IMG/VR virus record: IMGVR_UViG_3300021376_000374
Location: 1 to 22,770 of that record
From: a virus
DNA: 22,770 nucleotides
Direction: 5' to 3' (one strand)
The notes under the pieces were generated by a model. That model saw nothing but the letters and a program-made list of their open reading frames with translations. It ran no database searches and had not been told where the DNA came from. Below, piece by piece: positions 1-6,489 of this stretch; position 1 is the stretch's first letter; every line of letters starts with the position of its first letter. Made by a program: the position numbers and the translations under genes.

Positions 1-398
1 TGGTGAAGTATATGTTTGAGTTACCAACCGAAGCAGACTTTGAAATGCTTTATGGTAATCTTAAAACTCAAGGAACAATCAGTTTCTGGAGCACCTCATT
101 TATTCGTGGCACAACTTTAGACAATGCGATTATTATTGTTGATGAGTTTCAAAACTTGAATTATCATGAACTTGATAGTATAATTACTCGTGTGGGTGAA
201 AATAGTAAGATTATGTTTTGTGGTGATGCTACTCAATCTGATCTTATTAAAACAAACGAGAAGAATGGGATTATTGATTTTATGAAGATTCTTCGTGTGA
301 TGCCCTCAATTGATATTATTGAATTTGGAGTAGAAGACATTGTTCGCTCTGGATTAGTGAAAGAATATATCCTTGCGAAAATGGAAGTTGGTTTATGA
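1..398 (+). CDS. phoH: PhoH-like ATPase, C-terminal part (5' end outside window)
   Basis: This is the C-terminal ~130 residues of a PhoH-family P-loop ATPase. The frame is open to the left edge, so the Walker A region lies outside the window. The visible marker is a Walker B-type strand ending in VDEFQN, followed by a helicase-like segment (KIMFCGDATQSD) that resembles motif III of superfamily-1 ATPases. PhoH proteins are phosphate-starvation-associated in bacteria and very common in marine myoviruses; their biochemical role in phages is unsettled. The stop overlaps the next start as ATGA, which suggests translational coupling to the exonuclease. The family call rests on residues I can see. 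The claim that it helps under phosphate stress is family knowledge, not shown here. Confidence 0.85.
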   Translation, partial: VKYMFELPTEADFEMLYGNLKTQGTISFWSTSFIRGTTLDNAIIIVDEFQNLNYHELDSIITRVGENSKIMFCGDATQSDLIKTNEKNGIIDFMKILRVMPSIDIIEFGVEDIVRSGLVKEYILAKMEVGL

Positions 399-1075
399 GT
401 TTTATTCATTGTAATTTTTTAGGTGAACTTGAACTAGAAAAGAAAGAAACAAATGGTATCCGTCTCTACAATCTTCCAAGTGGAGACTGGGTGCCATCAA
501 TTACATCTGTAACTTCCTTCTATAATCGTCAAATCTTTGCAAAATGGCGTGAGCGTGTTGGTCTTGAAGAGGCAAATCGCATCACCCGAAAGGCAACTGC
601 GAGAGGGACTGACTTCCATTTAGTTTGTCAGGATTATCTGGAGAATAAAGAACTTGTCTGGGATAAGTATCAACCTCTTACAAAGTTTATGTTTTATCAT
701 GCGAAACCATATCTTGATAAGATAAATAACATACACGCAATTGAACGCACACTTTACTCTGAGTATCTTGGACTTGCTGGTAGAGTGGATTGTATCGCTG
801 AATATGAAGGCGAACTCGCGGTCATTGACTTTAAGACTTCAGAAAAAATTAAACCAGAAGAATGGCTTGAAAATTATTTCGTCCAAGAAACATTCTATGC
901 TGCTGCTTACTACGAACTCACAGATATTGTCCCCGTAAAACTTATCACCATTATGGTAACTCCTGGTGGTGAAGTAAAAGTATTTGACAAAAGAAACAAA
1001 GGGGATTATATTAAGTTATTAGTTCGTTATATTAAAGAATTTGTACGTCACAATACTGGGTCAAATGGAGAATGA
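395..1075 (+). CDS. PD-(D/E)XK exonuclease (MGME1/RecB-like)
   Basis: A 226-residue nuclease of the RecB/MGME1-like PD-(D/E)XK class. An RGTDFH motif sits near residue 70. The active-site strand pair follows: GRVD with D132, then VIDFKT with D145 and K147. These give the D...D-x-K metal-binding and catalytic signature. Such proteins occur in T4-like cyanophages and are often annotated as exonuclease; they probably process DNA ends during replication, recombination or host DNA breakdown. The start at 395 overlaps the phoH stop by 4 bases. The 3' end carries a sigma70-like promoter for the next gene and overlaps the gp33 start by 11 bases. Class assignment is firm; the exact substrate is inferred. 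Confidence 0.8.
   Translation: MSFIHCNFLGELELEKKETNGIRLYNLPSGDWVPSITSVTSFYNRQIFAKWRERVGLEEANRITRKATARGTDFHLVCQDYLENKELVWDKYQPLTKFMFYHAKPYLDKINNIHAIERTLYSEYLGLAGRVDCIAEYEGELAVIDFKTSEKIKPEEWLENYFVQETFYAAAYYELTDIVPVKLITIMVTPGGEVKVFDKRNKGDYIKLLVRYIKEFVRHNTGSNGE
984..1012 (+). promoter_or_regulatory. sigma70-type early promoter for gp33
   Basis: The -35 TTGACA (984-989) is separated by exactly 17 bases from the -10 TATATT (1007-1012), five of six matches to TATAAT. It lies inside the exonuclease coding sequence, about 50 bases before the gp33 start at 1065. Matches of this quality are uncommon by chance, and the same layout recurs twice more in the window. Host RNA polymerase would use it early in infection. 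Not experimentally shown. Confidence 0.6.
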
Positions 1076-1322
1076 ATTAGAAAAAGCTTTCGAAAATAAA
1101 TTCTTTTGCCCATCACGATTTGCTCAAGAGATTGAATCTCTGGTGCTTACGAATGAGAAAATGAGTTATATTGATGCTATCATTTACTTCTGCGAACAGA
1201 ATGGCATTGATATTGAATCAGTTCCTAAACTTATTTCAAAACCACTGAAGGAAAAGATTAAGTATGAGGCAATGGAATTAAACTTTCTGAAAAAAAGTTC
1301 CCGCGCAAAATTACCCCTCTGA
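1065..1322 (+). CDS. 33: gp33-like late transcription co-activator
   Basis: This 85-residue protein begins MENELEKAFENKFFCPSRFA and ends with a KSSRAKLPL tail. I recognise it as the cyanophage form of T4 gp33, which bridges host RNA polymerase and the sliding clamp to activate late promoters. The central segment (SYIDAIIYFCEQNGIDIE...PKLISKPLKEKIKYEAM) is helical and typical of the family. I chose the ATG at 1065 because an upstream in-frame start adds a poorly conserved extension lying inside the exonuclease gene. T4 gp33 is 112 residues, so this is a short version, as seen in cyanophages. Its promoter is at 984-1012. The product would control the late boxes listed below. The partner sigma gp55 is not in the window. 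Confidence 0.75.
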   Translation: MENELEKAFENKFFCPSRFAQEIESLVLTNEKMSYIDAIIYFCEQNGIDIESVPKLISKPLKEKIKYEAMELNFLKKSSRAKLPL

Positions 1323-1329
1323 ATAAATA
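1322..1329 (+). promoter_or_regulatory. late promoter box AATAAATA
   Basis: AATAAATA matches the NATAAATA late motif described for cyanophages (T4 TATAAATA). It overlaps the gp33 stop codon (TGA 1320-1322) and ends 20 bases before the ATG at 1349, a normal leader length for a T4-type late transcript. It would place the RlpA-like gene in the late class although it is surrounded by replication genes. Confidence 0.5.
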
Positions 1330-1348
1330 TCAATAAAGATCCAAGTAG

Positions 1349-1942
1349 ATGAAAACTTTTAATCAATTCTGTTCGGAAGCTTATCAAGTTCAAGAATTTT
1401 TCGGTTTTTTTGGTCAAAAATCAAAACCAAAGCCAAAACCACAAAACACACAAGTTCTTGCATATCAAAATTATAAACCAGGAGTTCTTGATAAAAAAAC
1501 TGGTGAATTTACTGCACGACCACACACTTCCAAAGAACAGGAAAGATATGGATGGAAACCAGTAAGTGTAAGTTCTTACAGTAAGGCAGATACTCCAGGA
1601 TCATTGACTGCAAGTGGGCATAAATTTGATGACAAACAAAAGTTAGTTGCAGTCCCTTATGCGTCTCAAAAAAGTTCTAAACCATCTACATCATTTGGAA
1701 CTAAGCTTGATATGACTAGAGCGCCAGGAGTTACTCCAGTTGCTAAAACATCGGTTCAAGACACCGGAAACTTTGGACCTGCGGGAGATTATAATAGAAA
1801 TACAAGTTATGACCTCTCTCTTTCAACTGCAAGGGATGTTTCTGGAAAACCAAATATTACCTCTACGGAATTTGGTAAACAAAAAGTTTATGTCCGCACC
1901 ACACCAACTGCCACTGCAAAACCAGCACCAAAACCGAAATAA
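1349..1942 (+). CDS. RlpA-like double-psi beta-barrel protein with capsid-targeting-like N-terminus
   Basis: A 197-residue protein in two parts. The N-terminus, MKTFNQFCSEA, closely resembles the capsid-targeting peptide of T4 internal proteins and Alt (MKTYQEFIAEA), which directs them into the prohead and is cut by gp21 after Glu. After a Lys/Pro linker (residues 24-32), residues ~70-185 resemble an RlpA/3D-type double-psi beta barrel: TASG at 87-90, a hydrophobic AV segment near 101, FGTKLDM at 115-121, a D-x-G-x-F stretch with D137, then YDLS with D154 and a VYVR strand. RlpA proteins are peptidoglycan lytic transglycosylases. The Glu of the usual SGE motif is His91 here, so activity is uncertain. 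A late box precedes it. Best reading: a packaged, possibly injected, cell-wall-active protein. The domain call is by pattern only. Confidence 0.55.
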   Translation: MKTFNQFCSEAYQVQEFFGFFGQKSKPKPKPQNTQVLAYQNYKPGVLDKKTGEFTARPHTSKEQERYGWKPVSVSSYSKADTPGSLTASGHKFDDKQKLVAVPYASQKSSKPSTSFGTKLDMTRAPGVTPVAKTSVQDTGNFGPAGDYNRNTSYDLSLSTARDVSGKPNITSTEFGKQKVYVRTTPTATAKPAPKPK

Positions 1943-2055
1943 ATTATAGTTTTTTATTATGAGTCTTTTTGAGATTTATCGATAACAAAATCGTCACTTT
2001 GATTACGTTTTGGGGTAAAAATTTTCCCGGCAAAAAATGAACTTTATTACTTTTT
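1943..2055. other. 113-base intergenic region before gp59
   Basis: It holds a perfect 10-base palindrome TTATCGATAA (1976-1985) and the GGGG/CCCGG element listed separately (2008-2034). It ends in a T-rich run just before the gp59 ATG. I see no clear sigma70 promoter and no exact late box. Confidence 0.5.
2008..2034 (+). repeat. GGGG-A/T-CCCGG intergenic element, copy 1
   Basis: TTTTGGGG, a 10-base A/T stretch, CCCGG, pyrimidine, AAA. A near-copy lies at 22541-22566. Both stand in a gene-free gap, 20-35 bases before an ATG, and are followed by a run containing ACTTTTT or ACTTTTTT. GGG and CCC could pair around the AT core. Function unknown; candidates are a middle promoter, an operator or a transcript processing site. 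Confidence 0.5.
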
Positions 2056-2652
2056 ATGATGCCATATGATGCCTATAAGTGTTATCTGTCTTTAAAAAAT
2101 CACTTCACAAAAGACAGTTATGATTATCACAAGTATTGTGGTAAGAGTCGTGCGAGTGTTCAATCTTTCTATAAACGAAAAGATCGTTTTTGGTTTGAGC
2201 GTGTTACACGACAGAAAACAGATCAAGAGATTGTAGAGTTCTTTGTATCAAACTTTATCACCTGCACTGATCCAAGTAAGCTTTGGATAGGAGAAATTAT
2301 AAGAGAGGGTGAAACACGATACGCAGAATGGAAGAAAAGAAATCAATCACTATCTTACGTCTTTAAAGAGGAAACTCAAAAACTATTTGATTCCAAAAAA
2401 GTTGATGATGTCTTTGACTGCTCTAAAGGACATCCACCTGTTCTTAAAAATTACCTGAGCGGGAATATTAGTATGGAAACCCTAGTGATTTATGATAGAA
2501 TATTCCTGTTCGGGGATAAATTTGATAAGCAACTTTCTGACCCAGTGTGGGAAACCGTCCGTATGAAAATGAAAAAATATTCTCCGTTTCTAAATATTGA
2601 TGTACCGCGTTATAAAAATATCTTGAAAGAAGTTGTTCTAGGAGACAAATGA
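2056..2652 (+). CDS. 59: gp59-like helicase loader
   Basis: A 198-residue protein that I recognise as the T4 gp59 family (T4: 217 residues). It loads the gp41 helicase onto gp32-coated forked DNA. The N-terminus (PYDAYKCYLSLKNHFT...YDYHKYCGK) and the strongly basic, aromatic helical body match cyanophage gp59 proteins. Two ATGs stand in tandem at 2056 and 2059 and either may be used. Its stop overlaps the next start as ATGA at 2649-2652. The gene order gp59, DUF1825-like, gp32 keeps loader and ssDNA-binding partner close, as expected for proteins that interact at the fork. Confidence 0.8.
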   Translation: MMPYDAYKCYLSLKNHFTKDSYDYHKYCGKSRASVQSFYKRKDRFWFERVTRQKTDQEIVEFFVSNFITCTDPSKLWIGEIIREGETRYAEWKKRNQSLSYVFKEETQKLFDSKKVDDVFDCSKGHPPVLKNYLSGNISMETLVIYDRIFLFGDKFDKQLSDPVWETVRMKMKKYSPFLNIDVPRYKNILKEVVLGDK

Positions 2653-2993
2653 GTTTCTTTAAATCTGAAGTTGTTCGGGCAGAGATGACCGAAATTAGTG
2701 AGATGCAAGAAGAGGTTTATCAAAGCGTCTTCAAGTTTCCAACAATGTCAAAAGAAGATAAAATGAAGCATGTTGAACTTTTGGAAAAACTTCTAGACAA
2801 ACAAAAAGTTCTTTATACTCGTTTGAGCCTATCAGACGATCCTGAAGCGCAGGAAATGAAGCAACGCATTACACAATCTGCCTCAATGATGGGACTTCCT
2901 CCCAATGTTGACATGAGTATCATTCTTAGTAATATGTCTAGAATGCTTGAGGTAATGAAAGAACAAATTGACAAGACAGGTTCCGACCTGTAG
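2649..2993 (+). CDS. DUF1825-like protein
   Basis: A 114-residue, mostly helical protein starting MSFFKSEVVRAEM. Its opening, its length and the C-terminal pattern of an ML(E)VMKEQ helix match the DUF1825 family, known from cyanobacteria and cyanophages (typical start GFFDSEIV). No function is established. Position between gp59 and gp32, with an ATGA overlap to gp59, suggests a replication or recombination accessory role, or a host-derived modifier carried with that cluster. Its last codons contain the gp32 promoter; the stop TAG is the first half of the -10 hexamer. The family call is by memory of the pattern and should be confirmed by a profile search. Confidence 0.6.
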   Translation: MSFFKSEVVRAEMTEISEMQEEVYQSVFKFPTMSKEDKMKHVELLEKLLDKQKVLYTRLSLSDDPEAQEMKQRITQSASMMGLPPNVDMSIILSNMSRMLEVMKEQIDKTGSDL

Positions 2994-2996
2994 AAT
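2968..2996 (+). promoter_or_regulatory. sigma70-type early promoter for gp32
   Basis: TTGACA (2968-2973), a 17-base spacer, TAGAAT (2991-2996). It lies in the end of the DUF1825-like gene, with the -10 sharing that gene's stop codon. The predicted start near 3003 leaves a leader of about 40 bases before the gp32 ATG at 3043. A perfect inverted repeat fills the spacer (separate entry). Confidence 0.65.
2976..2991. promoter_or_regulatory. 6-bp inverted repeat between -35 and -10 of the gp32 promoter
   Basis: ACAGGT-TCCG-ACCTGT is a perfect inverted repeat centred in the promoter spacer, with its last base being the first base of the -10. As DNA it could be an operator. As RNA on the upstream transcript it would form a 6-bp hairpin with a UNCG-type loop, closed by U-A rather than the extra-stable C-G. 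No T-run follows, so it is not an intrinsic terminator. Confidence 0.45.
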
Positions 2997-3042
2997 AACT
3001 AGGTATACACAAGCCAAATCTGTACAAATACGAGGTAATCTA

Positions 3043-3978
3043 ATGTCTTTTAAAGATCTTAAGAAGCAATCTTCTCTGGGTTCTCTTACACAGAAACTAG
3101 TCAAAGAAGTAGAGAAGATGAGCACAACTTCTAGTGGCGTAGATGAGCGTCTCTGGAAACCCGAAATGGATAAGACTGGTAATGGTTTTGCCGTTGTCCG
3201 TTTTCTCCCTGCCCCTGAAGGCGAAGAACTTCCTTGGGCAAAAGTCTACTCTCATGCCTTCCAAGGTCCTGGTGGTTGGTATATCGAGAACTCTCTGACA
3301 ACAGTGGGTCAAAAAGATCCATTGGGCGAATATAATCGTGAATTGTGGAATACTGGCACAGAGACAAATAAAGAAACTGTGCGTAAGCAAAAGCGTAAAC
3401 TGTCTTACTATTCCAACATTTATGTTGTAAAAGATCCCGTAAATCCTGCTAACGAGGGTCGTGTCTTCCTGTTCAAATACGGTAAGAAAATCTTTGACAA
3501 GATCATGGAAGCAATGCAACCTGAGTTTGAGGATGAAACTCCTATCAATCCTTTTGACTTCTGGCAGGGTGCAAATTTCAAACTCAAAATCGTAAAGAAA
3601 GATGGGTATTGGAACTACGACAAATCAGAATTTGGTTCAGTTGAACCACTACTGGATGACGATGATGCTCTTGAAGCCATCTGGAAGAAAGAGTACTCAC
3701 TTGCAGCAGTAACTGCTCCCGATCAATTCAAGTCCTATGAAGAACTTGAGAAGCGTTTGCAGTATGTTCTTGGACAAAAAGGTACTCCTCGTATGTCTTC
3801 CGTTGAAGAAGAGACTGAATACGATAATTACGTTGACAACAAAGAGAGTGCTGTTGTAAAAGAACTGGAAGAGTCCTATGCTCGTTCCAAGTCTCCTTCA
3901 CTTCCTGTAGTTACTAAGGAAGTTGATGAAGATGAAGATGATGCTCTTGCTTATTTCCAGCGTCTTGCTGAGGATTGA
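3043..3978 (+). CDS. 32: gp32-like single-stranded DNA-binding protein
   Basis: A 311-residue homologue of T4 gp32 (301 residues). It covers and protects ssDNA in replication, recombination and repair. The core shows the family segments KTGNGFAVVRFLPAP, GGWYIENS, KLSYYSNIYVVKDP, GRVFLFKYGKKIFDKI and the C-terminal acidic tail DEDEDDALAYFQRLAED that contacts other replication proteins. The start at 3043 follows a GAGGT ribosome site; longer in-frame starts lie inside the promoter. In T4 three Cys and one His bind zinc. Here the Cys cluster is replaced by a DPLGEYNREL stretch, so the zinc site appears lost. The stop abuts the convergent gp53 stop, and a terminator-like hairpin follows inside that gene. 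Confidence 0.9.
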   Translation: MSFKDLKKQSSLGSLTQKLVKEVEKMSTTSSGVDERLWKPEMDKTGNGFAVVRFLPAPEGEELPWAKVYSHAFQGPGGWYIENSLTTVGQKDPLGEYNRELWNTGTETNKETVRKQKRKLSYYSNIYVVKDPVNPANEGRVFLFKYGKKIFDKIMEAMQPEFEDETPINPFDFWQGANFKLKIVKKDGYWNYDKSEFGSVEPLLDDDDALEAIWKKEYSLAAVTAPDQFKSYEELEKRLQYVLGQKGTPRMSSVEEETEYDNYVDNKESAVVKELEESYARSKSPSLPVVTKEVDEDEDDALAYFQRLAED

Positions 3979-4647
3979 TCAAGAATAAAGTCTAATATTC
4001 TCTGCTCTCTTAAGGGTTTCACTCACATACTGAGTGGAACCCTCTTTATATGGCATGAATTCTTCCAAGTCATTTAAAACAAGATTTAAATAAGTCCCTT
4101 TAAGTGCAAAAATATTTCTTTTAGCATCTTCAATTTTATTTTCATAATCATAATTTGTTATTGGAACGGTGATATTTGTTCTTGTAACATATTGTTCAAT
4201 TGCAGAATCATAAAATTCAACCCTATAATTAGAATTCACAATCAAACCTGCGGGAACAATTGTTGATCCTAAACTATCTGTAACTTTAATTGTTTCGTGA
4301 TGATGAACTCCAAAGATATTTGCATCAGAACCATACTTATTACTCAAAAAGTTTTGAAAAGAATTTTGAGTCAAAGGCCATTCATTTTGAACATTCAAAA
4401 TATTATTTGAAAGTAAAATTAACCAGTCTAAAGTTTCATCCCCATAAACTTCAAAAGCAACATTGTCTGGGCGATCATCTCCAACAATTTGATACTTGGT
4501 GAAAAATGTTAAATCACCAAAAATATCATCACGAAGTTTTCCTCTTTTAAAAAGATTTTTGACAGTTCTGTACTCTGATATATTTTTTGTATCAGTAGTT
4601 CTGCTGACGTATTCAAAGTCTGGAACTTGGCGGAAATATGTTGGCAT
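3979..4647 (-). CDS. 53: gp53-like baseplate wedge protein
   Basis: A 222-residue homologue of T4 gp53 (196 residues), the wedge component that completes wedge assembly and helps join wedges around the hub. The recognisable core is YRTVKNLFKRGKLRDDIF, then VAFEVYGDETLDWLILLSNN, where the GDETLDW-x-ILL-x-NN pattern is the family hallmark. The start is separated by one base from the gp48 stop. It is the last gene of the minus-strand block. Its stop codon and that of gp32 form TGATCA, so there is no spacer between convergent genes. The first part of the mature mRNA antisense region encodes a strong hairpin for the opposite strand. Confidence 0.8.
   Translation of the reverse strand: MPTYFRQVPDFEYVSRTTDTKNISEYRTVKNLFKRGKLRDDIFGDLTFFTKYQIVGDDRPDNVAFEVYGDETLDWLILLSNNILNVQNEWPLTQNSFQNFLSNKYGSDANIFGVHHHETIKVTDSLGSTIVPAGLIVNSNYRVEFYDSAIEQYVTRTNITVPITNYDYENKIEDAKRNIFALKGTYLNLVLNDLEEFMPYKEGSTQYVSETLKRAENIRLYS
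4013..4049 (+). terminator. terminator-like hairpin for gp32, antisense to gp53
   Basis: AGGGTTTCACTC (4013-4024) pairs fully with GAGTGGAACCCT (4032-4043), with one G-U wobble. A25-T31 can add a pair, leaving a 5-base loop. CTTTAT follows on the plus strand, a short T-run; no T-run follows on the minus strand. It starts 35 bases after the gp32 stop, inside the gp53 coding sequence. Stem length and position fit an intrinsic terminator of gp32 transcription. Confidence 0.6.
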
Positions 4648-4648
4648 T

Positions 4649-6016
4649 TTAGTAACCTATTTCGTCAGAAGTTGAACCTGGTTCATTATAATCACTGTCA
4701 TAGATAGGATCTAATTCGCTAAATCTAAGTGATAGTTGATATGAAGTTAAAGTTTTAGCTGCATCATTAAATGTCATATATGTCCCATCAGGAGTATAAT
4801 CAACATCGCAAGTCAGTAAAGCACATCTTTTTATCCTTGGTAAAGATTTGTGCTTGGCATTTTCATCACCGACTTGATATTGAATATCAAAAACATTTGG
4901 TGCCCTTAAAAATACATTATTTGCTGCTTTTCTCACTGCCATACCTTTTTTGAAGAAACGAATAATTTTTCTTACTTCTGTAGCTTCATCTTCATCTCTT
5001 GGTGATAGTCTAAACATAAAATTAAATGGACGTAAAGTAGGAGCATTAAATAATAATTCAAGGTTAGGATTTAGTATAGCTCCAGAAGTTCTTGATAATA
5101 ATCCCTGAAGTCCTACTGCTTCTTGAGCAAGATAAACTTTTAAAGATTGAGCTACTGGATTATCACCTCCCCCTATCGCCAAACGCTTAGCAGTTTCTTT
5201 GACATCATTGAAAATTTGAGATGCCAGATTGGCTACATTACTTTTACTCATCAAATCGAGAGATTTTCCAAATGCAGCGGCTTCAAATGCATTTAAAGTT
5301 CCTCCACTCCAATCTACTGAATTACTATCAGTAATTCCTGCTTGAATTGGTAAGTATACTTCTCCTAAAGAAGTTGTTGAATTTGTTCGTCTAACAATTG
5401 AACCTGAAAAGTTTGTAGCAAATATACTTGCTGCGTCACCAGAAACAGTTGCTCCTACAGATTCATACATTGTAAATTTAATTCTATCCTGTTGATTTGT
5501 TCCTAAATCAATAGGATAAACATACGTTCCTTGATGTACTGCTTGAGTAGCAGCAGGTATATTGATATTTGTTTGAGTAACACCAGCGTCTGTTATTTGT
5601 TGCGCTGTGCGTGCTGCCGCTGCTGCTGGTGTTACTGGTATTGGTGTTGGTGCTACATTTGTTGTTCCTGGTATCCCCAAAGAACGTGCAGTTTGGGGAC
5701 TATTGTAACCAGTCGGAGAATTCCATGTCTCTAAACGAGCATTATTCAGTGAAGTTTGTGAAGATGTATTGCCATAAAATAATTGTCTTTGTGCGGTTGT
5801 CGGGCAGGTTACTCCATCAACACAATTCGCTGATGGTGTCCAATTGAAATTATTTGATGCGTTTGAGGTAAATGTTGGGGTTGATTGTTGTCCCAAACCA
5901 GTTCCAGCAAACCATTCAGCATCACCATTATTATTCAATAATAAAGTACCAGGAACTATTGCTCTATTTGGACCTATGGGTAATCCAATTGGTCTTGTTC
6001 GTCTATCATCCGGCAT
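4649..6016 (-). CDS. 48: gp48-like baseplate tail tube cap protein
   Basis: A 455-residue protein with the gp48 family signature near residues 320-365: LLFNAPTLRPFNFMFRLSPRDEDEA followed by IIRFFKKGMAVRKA. T4 gp48 is 364 residues; it caps the baseplate and, with gp54, starts the tail tube. The first ~250 residues are low in recognisable motifs and rich in Asn, Thr and Ala, including a run of Ala near residue 135. I chose the ATG at 6016 over a TTG one codon earlier because an AAGGAGG ribosome site (6022-6030) stands 7 bases before it. A 20-codon frame ends in TGATG on this start. A late box lies at 6097-6104. Confidence 0.75.
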   Translation of the reverse strand: MPDDRRTRPIGLPIGPNRAIVPGTLLLNNNGDAEWFAGTGLGQQSTPTFTSNASNNFNWTPSANCVDGVTCPTTAQRQLFYGNTSSQTSLNNARLETWNSPTGYNSPQTARSLGIPGTTNVAPTPIPVTPAAAAARTAQQITDAGVTQTNINIPAATQAVHQGTYVYPIDLGTNQQDRIKFTMYESVGATVSGDAASIFATNFSGSIVRRTNSTTSLGEVYLPIQAGITDSNSVDWSGGTLNAFEAAAFGKSLDLMSKSNVANLASQIFNDVKETAKRLAIGGGDNPVAQSLKVYLAQEAVGLQGLLSRTSGAILNPNLELLFNAPTLRPFNFMFRLSPRDEDEATEVRKIIRFFKKGMAVRKAANNVFLRAPNVFDIQYQVGDENAKHKSLPRIKRCALLTCDVDYTPDGTYMTFNDAAKTLTSYQLSLRFSELDPIYDSDYNEPGSTSDEIGY

Positions 6017-6078
6017 CAAACTTCCTCCTTATTCATAGAAGGTGTAACTATCTCAATTTTTTGCAGAGAATGAGACAT
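6016..6078 (-). CDS. possible 20-residue leader peptide before gp48
   Basis: ATG at 6078, 20 codons (MSHSLQKIEIV...NKEEV) and TGA at 6018-6016, which overlaps the gp48 ATG as TGATG. It contains the gp48 ribosome site. Its own ribosome site is poor. It may be a coupling peptide or a chance frame. Confidence 0.3.
   Translation of the reverse strand: MSHSLQKIEIVTPSMNKEEV
6021..6030 (-). promoter_or_regulatory. strong ribosome binding site of gp48
   Basis: Minus strand AAGGAGGAAG, 7 bases from GGAGG to the ATG at 6016. It is far better than most starts in this window and decides the gp48 start. Confidence 0.7.
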
Positions 6079-6096
6079 TTATTGATACTTTTTACT

Positions 6097-6104
6097 TATT
6101 TATC
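6097..6104 (-). promoter_or_regulatory. late promoter box GATAAATA (minus strand)
   Basis: Minus-strand GATAAATA overlaps the TAA stop of the upstream gene (codons CCT GGA TAA) and lies about 80 bases before the gp48 start. It would allow gp48-gp53 to be transcribed late without gp4. Confidence 0.5.
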
Positions 6105-6489
6105 CAGGCACTGTACGGAAATAAGCATATCCAATATCACGCAAGTCGTTGATTTCGCTTTGACGAACAACGTGTAATTGTCCTGCAACTTCATTCCAAG
6201 TGTAGTTTCTTACTGCTCCCCAGTGAAAATTAAGTCCACGAAATCCCCATCTTTCAACACTCAAGCAAGCAATCAGTGGGTGTTGATCGTATTCTAGTCT
6301 TGGAGTTTTTGGATTGTATATAAAGGTATAATAATTTCCAACATCAGGAACAATTTCAATATCCTTTAAAGTATCAATAATGACTAACATCATTTCTTCG
6401 GGATCATCTATTTCCTTCAAATTTTTTTTAATTCTTATAATTCTATTGGTTCCAACAAGTTTTTCATATTGTCCAAAACCCTCTGCCAT
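6100..6489 (-). CDS. conserved phage protein of unknown function between gp4 and gp48
   Basis: A 129-residue protein starting MAEGFGQYEKLVG. I do not recognise a named T4 counterpart. Visible features are a Y-Y-x-F-x-Y-x-P-K-T-P segment near residue 55, a YDQHPLIACLSVERWGFRGLNFHW stretch and an aromatic VRNYTW region, the kind of compact beta-rich pattern seen in small virion or assembly proteins. Its start overlaps the gp4 stop by one base (TAATG), which implies coupled translation, and it lies between head-completion and tube-cap genes. A structural or assembly role is therefore an inference from context only. Its start region and that of gp4 share GATAATGGCAGA. Confidence 0.65.
   Translation of the reverse strand: MAEGFGQYEKLVGTNRIIRIKKNLKEIDDPEEMMLVIIDTLKDIEIVPDVGNYYTFIYNPKTPRLEYDQHPLIACLSVERWGFRGLNFHWGAVRNYTWNEVAGQLHVVRQSEINDLRDIGYAYFRTVPG

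Noticed and set aside
721-728. GATAAATA on the plus strand inside the exonuclease gene
   Set aside because: It lies mid-gene, over 300 bases from the next start, and such boxes are expected by chance in AT-rich DNA.
3097-3519. Minus-strand 140-codon frame opposite gp32
   Set aside because: gp32 is certain on the plus strand and this frame has no family features or start signals.
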